Positions 35,104-44,697 of a stretch of DNA of 64,000 bases are shown here, piece after piece. The stretch is from assembly GCF_014243445.1 (NCBI RefSeq), contig NZ_JACLQD010000004.1, forward strand, positions 124,001-188,000. Direction: 5' to 3'. Numbering within the stretch: position 1 is the stretch's first letter; the number at the start of each line of letters is the position of its first letter. The notes beneath the pieces are model-generated. The model worked only from the letters and a program-made list of their open reading frames with translations, made no database searches and was not told the origin of the DNA. Origin of the DNA: Paragemmobacter straminiformis. Lineage in GTDB: Bacteria > Pseudomonadota > Alphaproteobacteria > Rhodobacterales > Rhodobacteraceae. A program made the translations under genes and the position numbers.

Positions 35104-36303
35104 ATGACCCTTGCCAACGGACGCCCCTACCTTGCCATTCCCGGCCCTTCGGTCATGCCCGACCGCGTCTTGGCCGCAATGCACAGGGCCGCGCCCAATA
35201 TCTACGAGGGCAAGCTGCCCGAGATGGTCGAAACGCTCTGGCCCGATCTGCGCAGCGCTGCGGGAACCACGCAGAACGTCGCGATGTATATCGCCAACGG
35301 GCATGGCGTCTGGGAAGCGGCCAACATGAACCTCTTCTCGCGCGGCGACCGTGCGCTGGTGCTTGCGACGGGCCGTTTCGGCATCGCATGGGCCGAAAGC
35401 GTGCAGGCGCTGGGGGTGACGGTCGACGTGCTCGATTTCGGCAAGTCGAATCCGGTCGACTTCGACCGTGTCGAGGCGGCGCTGCGGGCCAATGCAGATT
35501 ACAAGGCGGTGCTTTGCACCCATGTCGATACCGCAAGCACCGTGCGCACCGATGTGCCGCGGCTCAGGGCGGTCATGGATGCCGTGGGCCATCCGGCGCT
35601 GCTGGCGGTGGATGCGATCGCCTCTTTCGCCTGCGACGAATTCCACATGGACGCATGGGGCGTCGACGTTCTGGTTGCGGCCAGCCAGAAGGGGCTGATG
35701 GTGCCCCCGGGCATCGGCTTTGTCTGGTTTTCCGAAAAAGCGCGCGAGCGGTGCCGCACGTCTGACCTGCGCACCCCCTATTGGGATTGGACCCCGCGCG
35801 CCGATGCGACCGAGTTCTGGCAATACTGGGCCGGCACGGCGCCGACGCATCACCTGTTCGGTCTGCGCGAAAGCCTCGACATGCTGGCCGAGGAAACCTT
35901 GCCCGCCGTCTGGAAGCGGCACGATGTGCTTGCGCGCGCGGTCTGGGCGGCTTTTGACGCCTGGGCCGCGGGCAATCCCGACATCGGGCTGAACGTGGCC
36001 GATCCCGCCAATCGCGGCCGGTCCGTCACCGCCGCCCGCTTCGGCGCCCCCCATGCCACGCGCCTGCGCGAATGGACCGAGCACAAGGCGGGCGTCACGC
36101 TCGGCATCGGGCTGGGCATGGCCGCGCCGACCGACGCCGCCTATCACGGCTTCCTGCGGGTTGCGCATATGGGTCATGTGAATGCCCATATGACGCTGGG
36201 CGCGCTGGCGGTGATGGAGGCGGGGATGGTCAGCCTCGGGATTCCGCACGGGGCGGGGGCGCTTGCCGCCGCCGCCCGCGTGGTGGGGCAGGCCGTGGCC
36301 TAG
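35104..36303 (+). CDS. Class V aminotransferase (serine/alanine-glyoxylate type)
   Basis: A 399-residue fold-type I PLP enzyme. The Schiff-base Lys is in VAASQKGLMVPPG; the segments PGPSVMPDRVLAAMHR and AIASFACDEFHMDAWGVDV match serine-glyoxylate or alanine-glyoxylate aminotransferases. It may move amino groups in glycine, serine or alanine metabolism; the exact donor is uncertain. ATG 35104 follows GGAGAG. It converges on a DUF305 gene with 2 bases between stops. Confidence 0.88.
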   Translation: MTLANGRPYLAIPGPSVMPDRVLAAMHRAAPNIYEGKLPEMVETLWPDLRSAAGTTQNVAMYIANGHGVWEAANMNLFSRGDRALVLATGRFGIAWAESVQALGVTVDVLDFGKSNPVDFDRVEAALRANADYKAVLCTHVDTASTVRTDVPRLRAVMDAVGHPALLAVDAIASFACDEFHMDAWGVDVLVAASQKGLMVPPGIGFVWFSEKARERCRTSDLRTPYWDWTPRADATEFWQYWAGTAPTHHLFGLRESLDMLAEETLPAVWKRHDVLARAVWAAFDAWAAGNPDIGLNVADPANRGRSVTAARFGAPHATRLREWTEHKAGVTLGIGLGMAAPTDAAYHGFLRVAHMGHVNAHMTLGALAVMEAGMVSLGIPHGAGALAAAARVVGQAVA

Positions 36304-36305
36304 GG

Positions 36306-36659
36306 TTACTGCCCGTTCTTGGCCAGCCATTCCTGCATGAAGGCGATCTCGCCTTGCTGTGCGGCGATGATGCCTGTCGCCAGTTTGCGGATTTCGGGGT
36401 CGGACCCGTGCTCCAGCACGATCTTGGCCATGTCGATGGCGCCCTGGTGATGGGCGATCATGCCGCGCACGAAATCGACGTCGGCATTGCCGGTGTATTC
36501 GATGTCCATCCCTTCATGCATCGCCATGTTGGCGGCCCGATAGGCTTCGGTCGCGGCATCGTCGGCGGCCATGTGGCCCGAATGGTCCATGCCCTTCATC
36601 GTCTCGGCCTGCAACGGGGCGGCCAGAAACAGGGCGATCAGCAAGGCGGTTCGTTTCAT
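36306..36659 (-). CDS. DUF305 periplasmic protein (copper-related type)
   Basis: A 117-residue secreted protein: signal peptide MKRTALLIALFLAAPLQA, then a Met/His-rich stretch (TMKGMDHSGHMAA) and the DUF305 core FVRGMIAHHQGAIDMAKIVLEHG. Related proteins bind copper or help with metal tolerance; that role is inferred. AGGAGA precedes ATG 36659. It stands alone. Confidence 0.87.
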   Translation of the reverse strand: MKRTALLIALFLAAPLQAETMKGMDHSGHMAADDAATEAYRAANMAMHEGMDIEYTGNADVDFVRGMIAHHQGAIDMAKIVLEHGSDPEIRKLATGIIAAQQGEIAFMQEWLAKNGQ

Positions 36660-36866
36660 CGTCTTCTCCTAACGGTCTCGATGCCCATGCTTTCGCAGGT
36701 TCCAGCAAGGGGAAGGCAAATCGCAAAGGCGTGATTTCAGGTGCCGCGCGCGATTTCGCATAATCAGAGGGCGCAACCTGCGGCGCTGCACAGCGAAATG
36801 TGGTATTTTCCCTTCACCGGGGCGCATTCCTTGCTATCCTTTCTGTAACAGGTGGATGACGGTGCC

Positions 36867-37673
36867 ATGAACGATATCGCAACCTGCCGCACGCCCGATC
36901 GCAGACCGGTCGTCGGCATCATCGGAAATATGAATATCCTGAACGCGGAATACGCCGTTCATGCGGGCGGGGTCATGAATTCCGAAGCCGTGGCGCAGGT
37001 CGCAGGCTGCCTGCCGCTCATCATCCCGTCGGATCCGCGTTTCGTGTCGGTGGCCGAATTGCTCGACCTGTGCGACGGCTTCCTGCTCACCGGCGGGCGG
37101 CCCAACGTCCACCCGAGCGAATATGGCGAAGAGGAAACCCCGGCCCATGGCGATTTCGACCGCTGCCGTGACGCGATAACCCTTCCGCTGATCCGCGCCT
37201 GCGTCGAGCGGGGGCAACCCTTCCTCGGCATCTGCCGTGGTTTCCAAGAGGTGAACGTGGCCCTCGGCGGCACGCTCTACCCCGAGATCCGCGACCTGCC
37301 GGGCAGGATGAACCACCGCATGCCGCCCGATGGTTCGCTGGCCGAGAAATTCGCCCTGCGCCATCCGGTGCGCTTTACCGAAGGCGGGGTGTTCCACCGT
37401 CTCATGGGCGCGCCCGAGGTGATGACCAACACGCTGCACGGTCAGGGCATCGCCCGCCCCGCCACGCGGATCGTGATCGACGGTCACGCGCCGGACGGCA
37501 CGCCCGAGGCGATCTATGTCAGGGATGCGCCGGGCTTTACCCTTTCGGTGCAGTGGCATCCCGAATGGAACGCCGCGGGCGACCCCGTGTCGCGCCCGCT
37601 TTTCACCGCCTTCGGACAGGCCGCAGCCGATTGGGCAAGGGCGCGGCGGGGGGTGGTCGCGCTGCGCGCCTGA
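36867..37673 (+). CDS. Gamma-glutamyl-gamma-aminobutyrate hydrolase-like (class I amidotransferase)
   Basis: A 268-residue PuuD/peptidase C26-type protein. The nucleophile elbow FLGICRGFQEVNVALGG supplies Cys, and VQWHPEWN supplies His and Glu. PuuD releases GABA from gamma-glutamyl-GABA in putrescine breakdown; here no putrescine genes are adjacent, so the gamma-glutamyl substrate is open. ATG 36867 was preferred to GTG 36852. It precedes the accessory sugar/amino-acid region. Confidence 0.85.
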   Translation: MNDIATCRTPDRRPVVGIIGNMNILNAEYAVHAGGVMNSEAVAQVAGCLPLIIPSDPRFVSVAELLDLCDGFLLTGGRPNVHPSEYGEEETPAHGDFDRCRDAITLPLIRACVERGQPFLGICRGFQEVNVALGGTLYPEIRDLPGRMNHRMPPDGSLAEKFALRHPVRFTEGGVFHRLMGAPEVMTNTLHGQGIARPATRIVIDGHAPDGTPEAIYVRDAPGFTLSVQWHPEWNAAGDPVSRPLFTAFGQAAADWARARRGVVALRA

Positions 37674-37818
37674 CGTCGGGGCGTGCTTGGCACAGGCGAT
37701 GCGTGTGTTCCTGTCAGGTGGTGCCAAAGACGCCGTGCCTTTGGAAACAGGCGTCGTGCATCGGGGCTGCGGGGGGCATATCCTTGTGCATTGCTCCGGC
37801 ACGGCCCGCATCTGCGGC

Positions 37819-37881
37819 AATTCCAGAAAGCCGGCAATTCCAGAAAGCCGGCAGTTCCAGAAAGCCGGCAGTTCCAGAAAG
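37819..37881. repeat. 17-bp tandem repeat (3.7 copies) in a 459-bp gene-free gap
   Basis: Units AATTCCAGAAAGCCGGC (37819-37835), the same (37836-37852), AGTTCCAGAAAGCCGGC (37853-37869) and a partial AGTTCCAGAAAG (37870-37881). There is no spacer between units, so this is not a CRISPR array. The surrounding gap, 37674-38132, has no credible gene; it also holds a G-rich hairpin element at 37991. Confidence 0.9.
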
Positions 37882-37990
37882 AATGCCTTCGGAATCGATG
37901 GCAGGGCCCTGCCTGCCGGGGATTGACCGCATTCCCCAAAAGGGCCGCACCCCGGACATCCGGCCCTGCCTTTCGCGCTTTCACACCGCC

Positions 37991-38051
37991 CAAATATCCT
38001 GCGGGGGGAGCCTGCGGCGCAAGCCGCGGGCAGGGGGGCGCAAAGCCCCCC
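37991..38051. repeat. Third copy of the G-rich hairpin element
   Basis: CAAATATCCTGCGGGGGG (37991 onward), a variable middle, then a GGGGGGC-GCAAA-GCCCCCC hairpin (38033-38051). It shares order and core sequences with the copy at 3852-3890, where the hairpin loop is GGAAA. Confidence 0.7.
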
Positions 38052-38132
38052 CTTCGCGGGTGCAAGACTGGCCTTGTCGGCAAGTAGGGAAACGTTTTAC
38101 CCTTGGGCCAAGCAACGCCTCGGGAGGGCCTT

Positions 38133-38822
38133 ATGAAACGTTCGCGCATCAACGAGATCATGGCGGCTGCGGATGAGATGATCCGTCACTACGGCTTCGT
38201 CCTGCCGCCCTTTGCCTATTGGACGCCCGACCAGTTCAAGGCCAACGCCCGGAGCGCAAGCCGGATCATCGACAGCCGCATGGGCTGGGACATCACCGAT
38301 TTCGGGGCCGAGACATTCGACACCATGGGCCTGTTCCTCTTTACCCTGCGCAACGGCCAACTGGCCGACCTGCAACGCGGCGGGGGCATGTGCTACGCCG
38401 AGAAGCTGCTCATTTCACGGCAGGACCAGCTCTCGCCGATGCACACCCATTTCCTGAAGGCCGAGGATATCATCAACCGCGGCGGGGCGACGCTGGTGAT
38501 CGAGCTTTGCGGGTCGGATGACAAGGGCAACTATGCCCCCGACCGTGGCGGCATGGTGCGCTGCGACGGGCTCGACGTGCCCTATACGCCGGGCATGAAG
38601 CTCAAGCTTCAACCGGGAGAAAGCGTCACGCTGATGCCGGGCGACTGGCATGCCTTCTGGGGCGAGGGCGGTGATGTGTTGATCGGAGAGGTCTCGACCG
38701 TCAACGACGACCTGACCGACAACATCTATGTCCAGCCCATCGGCCGCTTTGCCGAGATCGAGGAAGACGTTGCCCCGACCCATCTTCTGGTCAGCGATTA
38801 CGACAGCTGGCTTCCGCGCTGA
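38133..38822 (+). CDS. D-lyxose/D-mannose isomerase-like cupin protein
   Basis: A 229-residue cupin of the lyxose isomerase type. Likely metal ligands are in SPMHTHFLKAED (two His and Glu), with a later His in GDWHAFWGEGG. Other family-like segments are FTLRNGQ and MCYAEKLLISR. Such enzymes interconvert D-lyxose with D-xylulose or D-mannose with D-fructose. ATG 38133 follows GGGAGGG; the frame upstream is not conserved. It is the first gene of a region with other sugar genes. Confidence 0.85.
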   Translation: MKRSRINEIMAAADEMIRHYGFVLPPFAYWTPDQFKANARSASRIIDSRMGWDITDFGAETFDTMGLFLFTLRNGQLADLQRGGGMCYAEKLLISRQDQLSPMHTHFLKAEDIINRGGATLVIELCGSDDKGNYAPDRGGMVRCDGLDVPYTPGMKLKLQPGESVTLMPGDWHAFWGEGGDVLIGEVSTVNDDLTDNIYVQPIGRFAEIEEDVAPTHLLVSDYDSWLPR

Positions 38823-38888
38823 GGCCCGCCGCGCACTGGTCGCGCCGCGCTCTGGCCACGCCCTTGGCGACGGCCGGAGCCTCCGGCG

Positions 38889-39278
38889 CTACTTCTTGTC
38901 GGCCCGAAAGGCCACGCAATCCACCTCGACCTTGCAGTCGACCATCATGCGCGACTGCACGCAGGCGCGGGCCGGAGGGTTGGCACCGAAGTATTCGGCA
39001 TAGACCGCATTGAACGACCAGAAGTCGCGCGGATCATCCAGCCAGACGCCCACGCGGACGATGTCCTCGGTGCCGTAGCCCGCCTCGTTCAGGATGGCGA
39101 TCATGTTTTCGATGGCGCGGCGCGCTTCGGCGACGATGCCGCCCCCGACGATCTCGCCGTCTTTCATGGCGACCTGACCGGATACATGCAGCCAGCCATC
39201 GGCCTGAACCGCGCGGGCGAAGGGCAGGGGCTGTTTGCCCGCGCCCGATTGTCCTGTGCCATAGCGAACGAGTGACAT
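38889..39278 (-). CDS. RidA/YjgF-family protein
   Basis: A 129-residue RidA-fold protein, likely a deaminase of reactive enamine/imine intermediates. The conserved Arg lies in ARACVQSRMMV, and the segment LHVSGQVAMKDGEIVGG is typical. ATG 39278 starts the conserved MSLVRYGTG. It is the downstream member of a leftward set with an amidohydrolase and an aldehyde dehydrogenase, which fits catabolism of an amino compound with imine intermediates. Confidence 0.87.
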   Translation of the reverse strand: MSLVRYGTGQSGAGKQPLPFARAVQADGWLHVSGQVAMKDGEIVGGGIVAEARRAIENMIAILNEAGYGTEDIVRVGVWLDDPRDFWSFNAVYAEYFGANPPARACVQSRMMVDCKVEVDCVAFRADKK

Positions 39279-39306
39279 GGCCTGTCCTATCCTTCCTGCA
39301 AAAGCC

Positions 39307-40449
39307 TCAGCCTGCGCCGCCTTCGGCCCACCATGACCCGCGCAGCACCATGCCGCGGCTGACAAGGTTCTGCTCGGTGGTGATCACCTCGCCCGAGACG
39401 TCGATATGGTCCATCCGCCTGTCGGCAAGTTCGAGGATCGTGGCATCGCCCGCCGTGCCGGGGGCAAGGGTGCCAAGCTCGGCGCGGCGCATGGCGCGGG
39501 CGGGGTTGTCGGTGGCGGCGCGGATCACCTCGACCAGCGGCATGCCAAGGGCGAGGAATTTGGACATCACGGCCAGCAGGTCATGCGCGGGTCCGTCGCA
39601 GCACAGCACATGCACATCCGACGAGATCACATCGGGCATGATGCCTTCGGCCAGCATGGGGCGCGCGGATTTGAAGGCGAAGCCGCCGAAGCCGTGGCCG
39701 ATGTCGAAGATGATGCCACGGCGGCGGGCCTCGAGAATGTCTTCGCGGATGCGGCTGCCACGGGTGACGGGGGCGTTGGGGAAGGGGCGGAAGCAATGGG
39801 TCAGCACATCGCCGGGGCGCAGGGCCTCAAGCACCTCCTTGCGGCCGGGGGGCGGAAAGTCGATGTGGGCCATGACGGGAAGGTTCAGCTCTTCCGCCAC
39901 CTCGATGGCTAGGAGCAGCGGCGCAAGCCCCGAACTGCCGCCCGCCCTTGCGCCGACGCGGGCCTTTATGCCCACGACAAGGTCAAGGTGCTGTTCGGCA
40001 AGCGCAAGGCATTCGCGGCTGTCGAGCAGGCGCAGGTCCTCGCATTCGCCCATCATCACGTTCTTTGAAAAGGCAAAGATGCCGGGGAACGAGATGTTGA
40101 GATAGGCGAAGATGCGCGGGGCCGAGGGTTCGATGATGAATTTGCGAAGCCCGGCGAAATTGCCTGCCCCCGCGCTGCCCGCATCGACGAAGGTGGTGGT
40201 GCCGCTGCGCTTGGCGATGGTTTCGGCATCGACCCCGAGCGAGGTGCCGCCCCAGTAGACATGGCTGTGCATGTCGATCAGGCCGGGGGTGACGATGCGC
40301 CCTGTGACATTGCGTGTTTCCTTGGCGGGGGTGGCAAGGTCGGGGCCGATTTCGGCCACCAGACCGTCCTTGAAGGCCACATCCATCACCGCGTCCAGGC
40401 CTTGGCCGGGGTCGATGACGCGGCCGCCTTTCAGGATCAGGTCATGCAT
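39307..40449 (-). CDS. Amidohydrolase/deacetylase-family metallohydrolase
   Basis: A 380-residue TIM-barrel amidohydrolase with HxH in GLIDMHSHVYWGG, a probable carboxylated Lys in VVGIKARVG, later His in VMAHIDFPP and LTHCF, and catalytic Asp in VISSDVHVL. It resembles the amidohydrolase/deacetylase family of uncertain substrate (related to dihydroorotase and D-aminoacylase types). It lies 28 bp from RidA and 30 bp from the aldehyde dehydrogenase, so one leftward operon is likely. Confidence 0.87.
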   Translation of the reverse strand: MHDLILKGGRVIDPGQGLDAVMDVAFKDGLVAEIGPDLATPAKETRNVTGRIVTPGLIDMHSHVYWGGTSLGVDAETIAKRSGTTTFVDAGSAGAGNFAGLRKFIIEPSAPRIFAYLNISFPGIFAFSKNVMMGECEDLRLLDSRECLALAEQHLDLVVGIKARVGARAGGSSGLAPLLLAIEVAEELNLPVMAHIDFPPPGRKEVLEALRPGDVLTHCFRPFPNAPVTRGSRIREDILEARRRGIIFDIGHGFGGFAFKSARPMLAEGIMPDVISSDVHVLCCDGPAHDLLAVMSKFLALGMPLVEVIRAATDNPARAMRRAELGTLAPGTAGDATILELADRRMDHIDVSGEVITTEQNLVSRGMVLRGSWWAEGGAG

Positions 40450-40479
40450 CGTTGCGCTTTCCGGTTCGGGGCAGGCCGG

Positions 40480-41925
40480 TCACAGCCGGATGCCGATGTT
40501 CTTGGTCTGGACATAGCCGAGCAGGGCCTCTTGCCCCTTTTCGCGGCCATAGCCCGATCGTTTCATGCCGCCGAAGGGGGTTTCGATCCCTCCGGCCCAC
40601 CATTCATTGACATAGATCTGCCCCGCGACAAGCCGGTCGGCGGTCCAATGCGCAAGGCGCAGGTCGCGGGTGTAAACCCCTGCGGCAAGGCCGAAATCCG
40701 TGCCATTGGCAATGGCGATGGCCTCTTCGGGCGTGTCGAAGGGAATGACGACCAGGACGGGGCCGAAAAATTCCTCTTGCGCGATGCGCATGTCGGGACG
40801 CACGCCGGTAAAGATCGTGGGCTGCATGAAATGGCCCTTCGTCCCCTCGAGCCTGCTGCCGCCGAGGATGGCGGTCGCCCCTTCGGCACGGCCTGCGGCG
40901 CAAAGCGCCTCGACGCGGTCAAGCTGGCGGGCGTTTATCAGCGGGCCCATGTCGCAGCCATCGATGCCGGGCCCGACGCTGCGTGCGGCGGCAAGGGCGC
41001 GGACCTTGGCGACAAGTTCGTCATGGATCGAGCGATGCACGATCAGCCGCGAACCGGCCGAGCAGATTTGCCCGGCATGGTTGAAGATGCCGCGCGCGGC
41101 GCTGGCTGCCGCGCGGTCGAGATCGGCATCGGCATGGACGATGGCACCCGATTTGCCGCCCAGTTCCATCACGCAGGGCACCACGTTTTCCGCCGCCGCC
41201 CGCAGCACCGACTTTCCGGTTTCGACCGATCCGGTAAAGACGATGTGGTCGATGCCCCTGTGCGCGGCAAGGGCAGCGCCCGCGTCATGGCCATAGCCGC
41301 AGACGATGTTGACCGCACCTGCCGGAACGCCCGCGCGTTCGCAGGCCTCGGCCAGAAGAAACAGGCTGAGCGGCGAATCCTCGGGCGATTTCAGCACGAC
41401 CGTATTGCCCGTGACCAAGGCGCAGGCGATGGATCGCGCGCCCACGGGCAAGGGGCCGTTCCACGGCACGATCTGGCCCGAAACGCCATAAGGTTCGTGG
41501 GTGGTGTAATCGACATACCCGTCGCCCAGCGGAATCTGGCGGCCTTCGAGCTTGTCGGCCAGACCCGCGTAATAGGTCAGGTAACGCTGGGTAAGGGCGA
41601 CTTCGGCCCGTCCGTTGGCAAGGGTCTTGCCGTTGTCGCGGCATTCGAGAAGGGCAATCTCGTCGGCGGCCTTGCCCAGTTCCTGTGCCACGGCCAGCAT
41701 CAGGTCGCCGCGACGGTGCGGGCGCTGGTCGCGCAGCACGCGGCTGTCGAAGCAGGCGCGCGCGGCCCGAACCGCGCGGTCTATGTCGGCGGGCGTGCCG
41801 CGTGCCACTTCGGCAATGGGTTCGGCTGTCGCGGGGTCGGTCACGGTGATCCGCGTGCCATCGGCCCCGTCGACCCATTCGCCGCCGATGAAATTCCGCC
41901 AATAGGGTCTGATTCCAGATGTCAT
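40480..41925 (-). CDS. NAD(P)-dependent aldehyde dehydrogenase
   Basis: A 481-residue ALDH superfamily enzyme. Catalytic Cys is in NHAGQICSAGSRLIVH, general-base Glu in CVMELGGKSG, and the cofactor loop VFTGSVETGKSV is intact. The signature resembles betaine- or gamma-aminobutyraldehyde-type dehydrogenases, but the substrate is not fixed by sequence. ATG 41925 opens MTSGIRPYWRNFIGGEWVDG; a longer frame to 42054 is not conserved. It heads the ALDH-amidohydrolase-RidA operon, divergent from the M81 gene. Confidence 0.92.
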   Translation of the reverse strand: MTSGIRPYWRNFIGGEWVDGADGTRITVTDPATAEPIAEVARGTPADIDRAVRAARACFDSRVLRDQRPHRRGDLMLAVAQELGKAADEIALLECRDNGKTLANGRAEVALTQRYLTYYAGLADKLEGRQIPLGDGYVDYTTHEPYGVSGQIVPWNGPLPVGARSIACALVTGNTVVLKSPEDSPLSLFLLAEACERAGVPAGAVNIVCGYGHDAGAALAAHRGIDHIVFTGSVETGKSVLRAAAENVVPCVMELGGKSGAIVHADADLDRAAASAARGIFNHAGQICSAGSRLIVHRSIHDELVAKVRALAAARSVGPGIDGCDMGPLINARQLDRVEALCAAGRAEGATAILGGSRLEGTKGHFMQPTIFTGVRPDMRIAQEEFFGPVLVVIPFDTPEEAIAIANGTDFGLAAGVYTRDLRLAHWTADRLVAGQIYVNEWWAGGIETPFGGMKRSGYGREKGQEALLGYVQTKNIGIRL

Positions 41926-42138
41926 CGCCGTTCCGATCCCGCGCCGATCCCGCGCGCGCTCTGCCAGTATCGGTGCCGGACCCGCCCCTTGCGAATGCCG
42001 AAAAGCGATTGCGCTATGTGGCAGATGCATACCGCCACGCTTCATGCCGGACACGCATTGCCTTAGTCGGAGCTTGCATTGGCGGTGACGCGACAGGGCG
42101 GACTATCGTTGGCCCATCAGGACCGTTGGGACAAGATC

Positions 42139-43671
42139 ATGCAATCGACCAAAAGCCACCGCGTTGCGATCCTGGGCCTGATGCTGGAAAGCAACCGCTT
42201 CGCGCCGGTCATCACCGAAGAGGACTATCTCAAGCGCGTCTACCTTGCGGGGGGGGAAATCCTCGAGGATCTGCACAGCTCGGACCCGAAACTGCCGACC
42301 GAAATCCGCGGTTTCGCCGCCGGAATGGACGAGCGCGGCCCCTGGGAGCTGGTGCCGATCCTTGTCGGTCTGGTCGAGGCGGGGGGGCCGCTCGACCACG
42401 GGTTCTTTCTTTCGGCGCTTGACGAGATCAGGACGCGCCTGCGCGCGGCAGGCCCGCTCGATGCGGTCTATGTCTCGAACCACGGCGCGATGATCACCAC
42501 CGAGAACAGCGATCCGGACGGTGAAATCCTTGCCGCCGTGCGCGAGGTCGTGGGGCCGGATGTGCCGGTGGTCGCCACGCTCGATCTGCATGGCAACGTG
42601 TCCGAGCGGATGGTGCGCATGGCCGATGTGATCGTGGCCTACCAGACCAATCCGCATGTCGACATGCTGGCGCGCGGGCAGGATGCGGCGGCGGCGCTGC
42701 ACGAGATGTTCGCCGGAATGAAACCCGACGTGGCCTTCATCCGCATGCCCATCGTGCCGCCGACCGTCACCCTGCTGACCGAGGTCGGCCCCTATGCCGA
42801 TCTGATGAACTTCGGCCAGTCGCTGGTCAGGGGCGATATCGTCAATGTCTCGATCCTTGGCGGTTTCGCCTATTCCGACACGCCCAAGAACGGGTTGGCG
42901 ATCATCGTCACCGCCCGTCAGGCCAATGGCAGCGCGAAAGCCGTGGCCGAGCGGATCGCGCGCCGGGCATGGGACGAACATCTGCGCTTCGTGCCGAAGC
43001 TTACATCCTTGGCCGATGCGGTCGACCATGTCGCCGCGGTCTGCGCCAATCCGACGCTTCCGGCCATCGCCCTTGCCGATGTGGCCGACAATCCGGGCGG
43101 CGGCGGCAACGGCAACACGATGTGGATTCTGGAAGCCTTGCACGAGCGCGGGGTGCGCGATGTCATCATCGGCGTCGTCAACGACCCGTCCCTTGCCGCC
43201 GAGGCCGCGCGGCTGGGCGAGGGGGCGCGCTTCCGCGCGGTGTTCAACCGCTCCGGCGCCGACAGCTTTTCGCGCCGGTTCGAGGCCGATGCCCGTGTCG
43301 TCAGCATCCGCGACGGCGATTGCGTCGGGCGACGCGGCTTTTACGCGGGGCGGCGGATGAACCTTGGCCTGTCGGTGTTGCTGGACCTGAACGGCATTTC
43401 GGTGGTGGTCATTTCCATCCGCACCCAATGCGCGGACCCGATCTTCCTCGAGATGATGGGCCTCGACATCGCGGCGGCGCGGGCGGTCGTCGTCAAGTCG
43501 CGCGGCCATTTCCGCGCGGGTTTCGACGAGTTTTTCGGCCATGACCAGGTGATCGAGGTCGATGCGCCGGGGCTGACCTCGCCCGCCTTGCAGCGTTTCG
43601 ACTTTCGCAACATCCCGCGTCCGGCCTTTCCGCTTGATCCCGACGCGCAATGGTCACTGGCCAAGGCTTAA
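42139..43671 (+). CDS. M81-family metallohydrolase (MlrC-like)
   Basis: A 510-residue protein of the M81/DUF1485 family, named for microcystin-degrading MlrC. Metal-site candidates lie in VSNHGAMITTENSDPDG, ATLDLHGNVS and TNPHVDM, and the C-terminal domain carries ALADVADNPGGGGNGN. These proteins probably hydrolyse amide or peptide-like bonds, but most substrates are unknown. ATG 42139 was chosen over the longer frame because MQSTKSHRVAILGLMLESN is where conservation starts. Confidence 0.88.
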   Translation: MQSTKSHRVAILGLMLESNRFAPVITEEDYLKRVYLAGGEILEDLHSSDPKLPTEIRGFAAGMDERGPWELVPILVGLVEAGGPLDHGFFLSALDEIRTRLRAAGPLDAVYVSNHGAMITTENSDPDGEILAAVREVVGPDVPVVATLDLHGNVSERMVRMADVIVAYQTNPHVDMLARGQDAAAALHEMFAGMKPDVAFIRMPIVPPTVTLLTEVGPYADLMNFGQSLVRGDIVNVSILGGFAYSDTPKNGLAIIVTARQANGSAKAVAERIARRAWDEHLRFVPKLTSLADAVDHVAAVCANPTLPAIALADVADNPGGGGNGNTMWILEALHERGVRDVIIGVVNDPSLAAEAARLGEGARFRAVFNRSGADSFSRRFEADARVVSIRDGDCVGRRGFYAGRRMNLGLSVLLDLNGISVVVISIRTQCADPIFLEMMGLDIAAARAVVVKSRGHFRAGFDEFFGHDQVIEVDAPGLTSPALQRFDFRNIPRPAFPLDPDAQWSLAKA

Positions 43672-43717
43672 GGGTCGCGGCCCGAGGGTCGCGGCGTCAG
43701 GGGCGCGGCGTGAGCGG

Positions 43718-44686
43718 TCAGTAATCGACCGTCACGCCCGCGCCGCTTTCCAGCGCCTTGCGCCATGCCAGTTCGGCGACCACAAGGTCTTGCAGCGCCA
43801 CGCCGGTGCCGTCGAAGATCGTCACTTCGTCAGCCGCGTGCCGGCCTGTCGCGCTGCCGTCAAGGACCGCGCCCAGCGGGGTAAGGGCCTCGGGGCCGAT
43901 CAGCCCTGCGGCAAAGGCGTGCTGGAATTCCCCGATGCTGACGGATTGTGCCGCTTCGTCCACGAACAGGCGCGCTGCGGCGACGAGGGCGGTGTCAAGT
44001 TCCTGCTTGCCCTTGGTATCGGCCCCCATCGCGCTGATGTGGGTGCCGGGCCTGATCCATGCCTTTTGCAGGATCGGTTTCTGCGAGGGCGTGACCGTGA
44101 TGATCACATCGGCGGCACGCGCCACGGCTTCGGGATCGGCTTCGGCCACATAGTCGAGGCCGAGGGCTTCAACGGTTTCGCGGAAGCGGGCGGCGCTTTC
44201 GGCGCTGGTGTCCCAGCCATGCACGCGCGTCAGGTTTCGCACCCGCGCCGTGCAGGCCAGTTGGTGCGGCGATTGCCCGCCTGTTCCGATGATGCCCAGA
44301 ACGCTGGCCTCGGGCCGGGCAAGGGCGCGGGTGGCAAGGGCCGAGGCCGCGCCCGTGCGGATGCCGGTCAGGTAATTGGCGCTGACCAGGGCCGCGGCCC
44401 GACCCGTCGCGGGGTCGAAGAGCAGGGTCGAGGACTGGTGGTTCCCTAAGCCCTTGGCCATGTTGCCCGGCCAGTATCCCCCGGCCTTGAGGCCGAGAAA
44501 GGGGGTCGATACATCCGCACCCGCCTTGACGCCGAACACCGCGTCGTTCAGGCCCACGCCCTCGCGCACGACGGGGTAGTTCCGCGCCGCACCCTTCGCC
44601 ATCGCGCGGAAGGTGGCAGCGACGGCCTCGATGGCGTCGTCGATGCCGACAAGCTGGCGCGCCTGCGCCTCGGACAGGATGAGCAT
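43718..44686 (-). CDS. Ornithine cyclodeaminase/mu-crystallin-family protein
   Basis: A 322-residue NAD-binding protein of the OCD/mu-crystallin family. The Rossmann motif is LGIIGTGGQSPHQL; family segments are VSANYLTGIRTGAASALATR and SAMGADTKGKQELD. Members act as cyclodeaminases or as imine/ketimine reductases and alanine or opine dehydrogenases. ATG 44686 begins MLILSEAQARQL. It lies 11 bp downstream of the SDR gene and is cotranscribed with it. Confidence 0.88.
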   Translation of the reverse strand: MLILSEAQARQLVGIDDAIEAVAATFRAMAKGAARNYPVVREGVGLNDAVFGVKAGADVSTPFLGLKAGGYWPGNMAKGLGNHQSSTLLFDPATGRAAALVSANYLTGIRTGAASALATRALARPEASVLGIIGTGGQSPHQLACTARVRNLTRVHGWDTSAESAARFRETVEALGLDYVAEADPEAVARAADVIITVTPSQKPILQKAWIRPGTHISAMGADTKGKQELDTALVAAARLFVDEAAQSVSIGEFQHAFAAGLIGPEALTPLGAVLDGSATGRHAADEVTIFDGTGVALQDLVVAELAWRKALESGAGVTVDY

Positions 44687-44697
44687 CGCTTGGCCTT

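Noticed and set aside
33847-36330. 827-codon minus-strand open frame opposite the aminotransferase and part of the exporter
   Set aside because: Antisense shadow; the aminotransferase frame carries an intact PLP motif.
37819-37881. Possible CRISPR array
   Set aside because: Units of 17 bp follow each other with no spacers and no cas genes are present; it is a simple tandem repeat.
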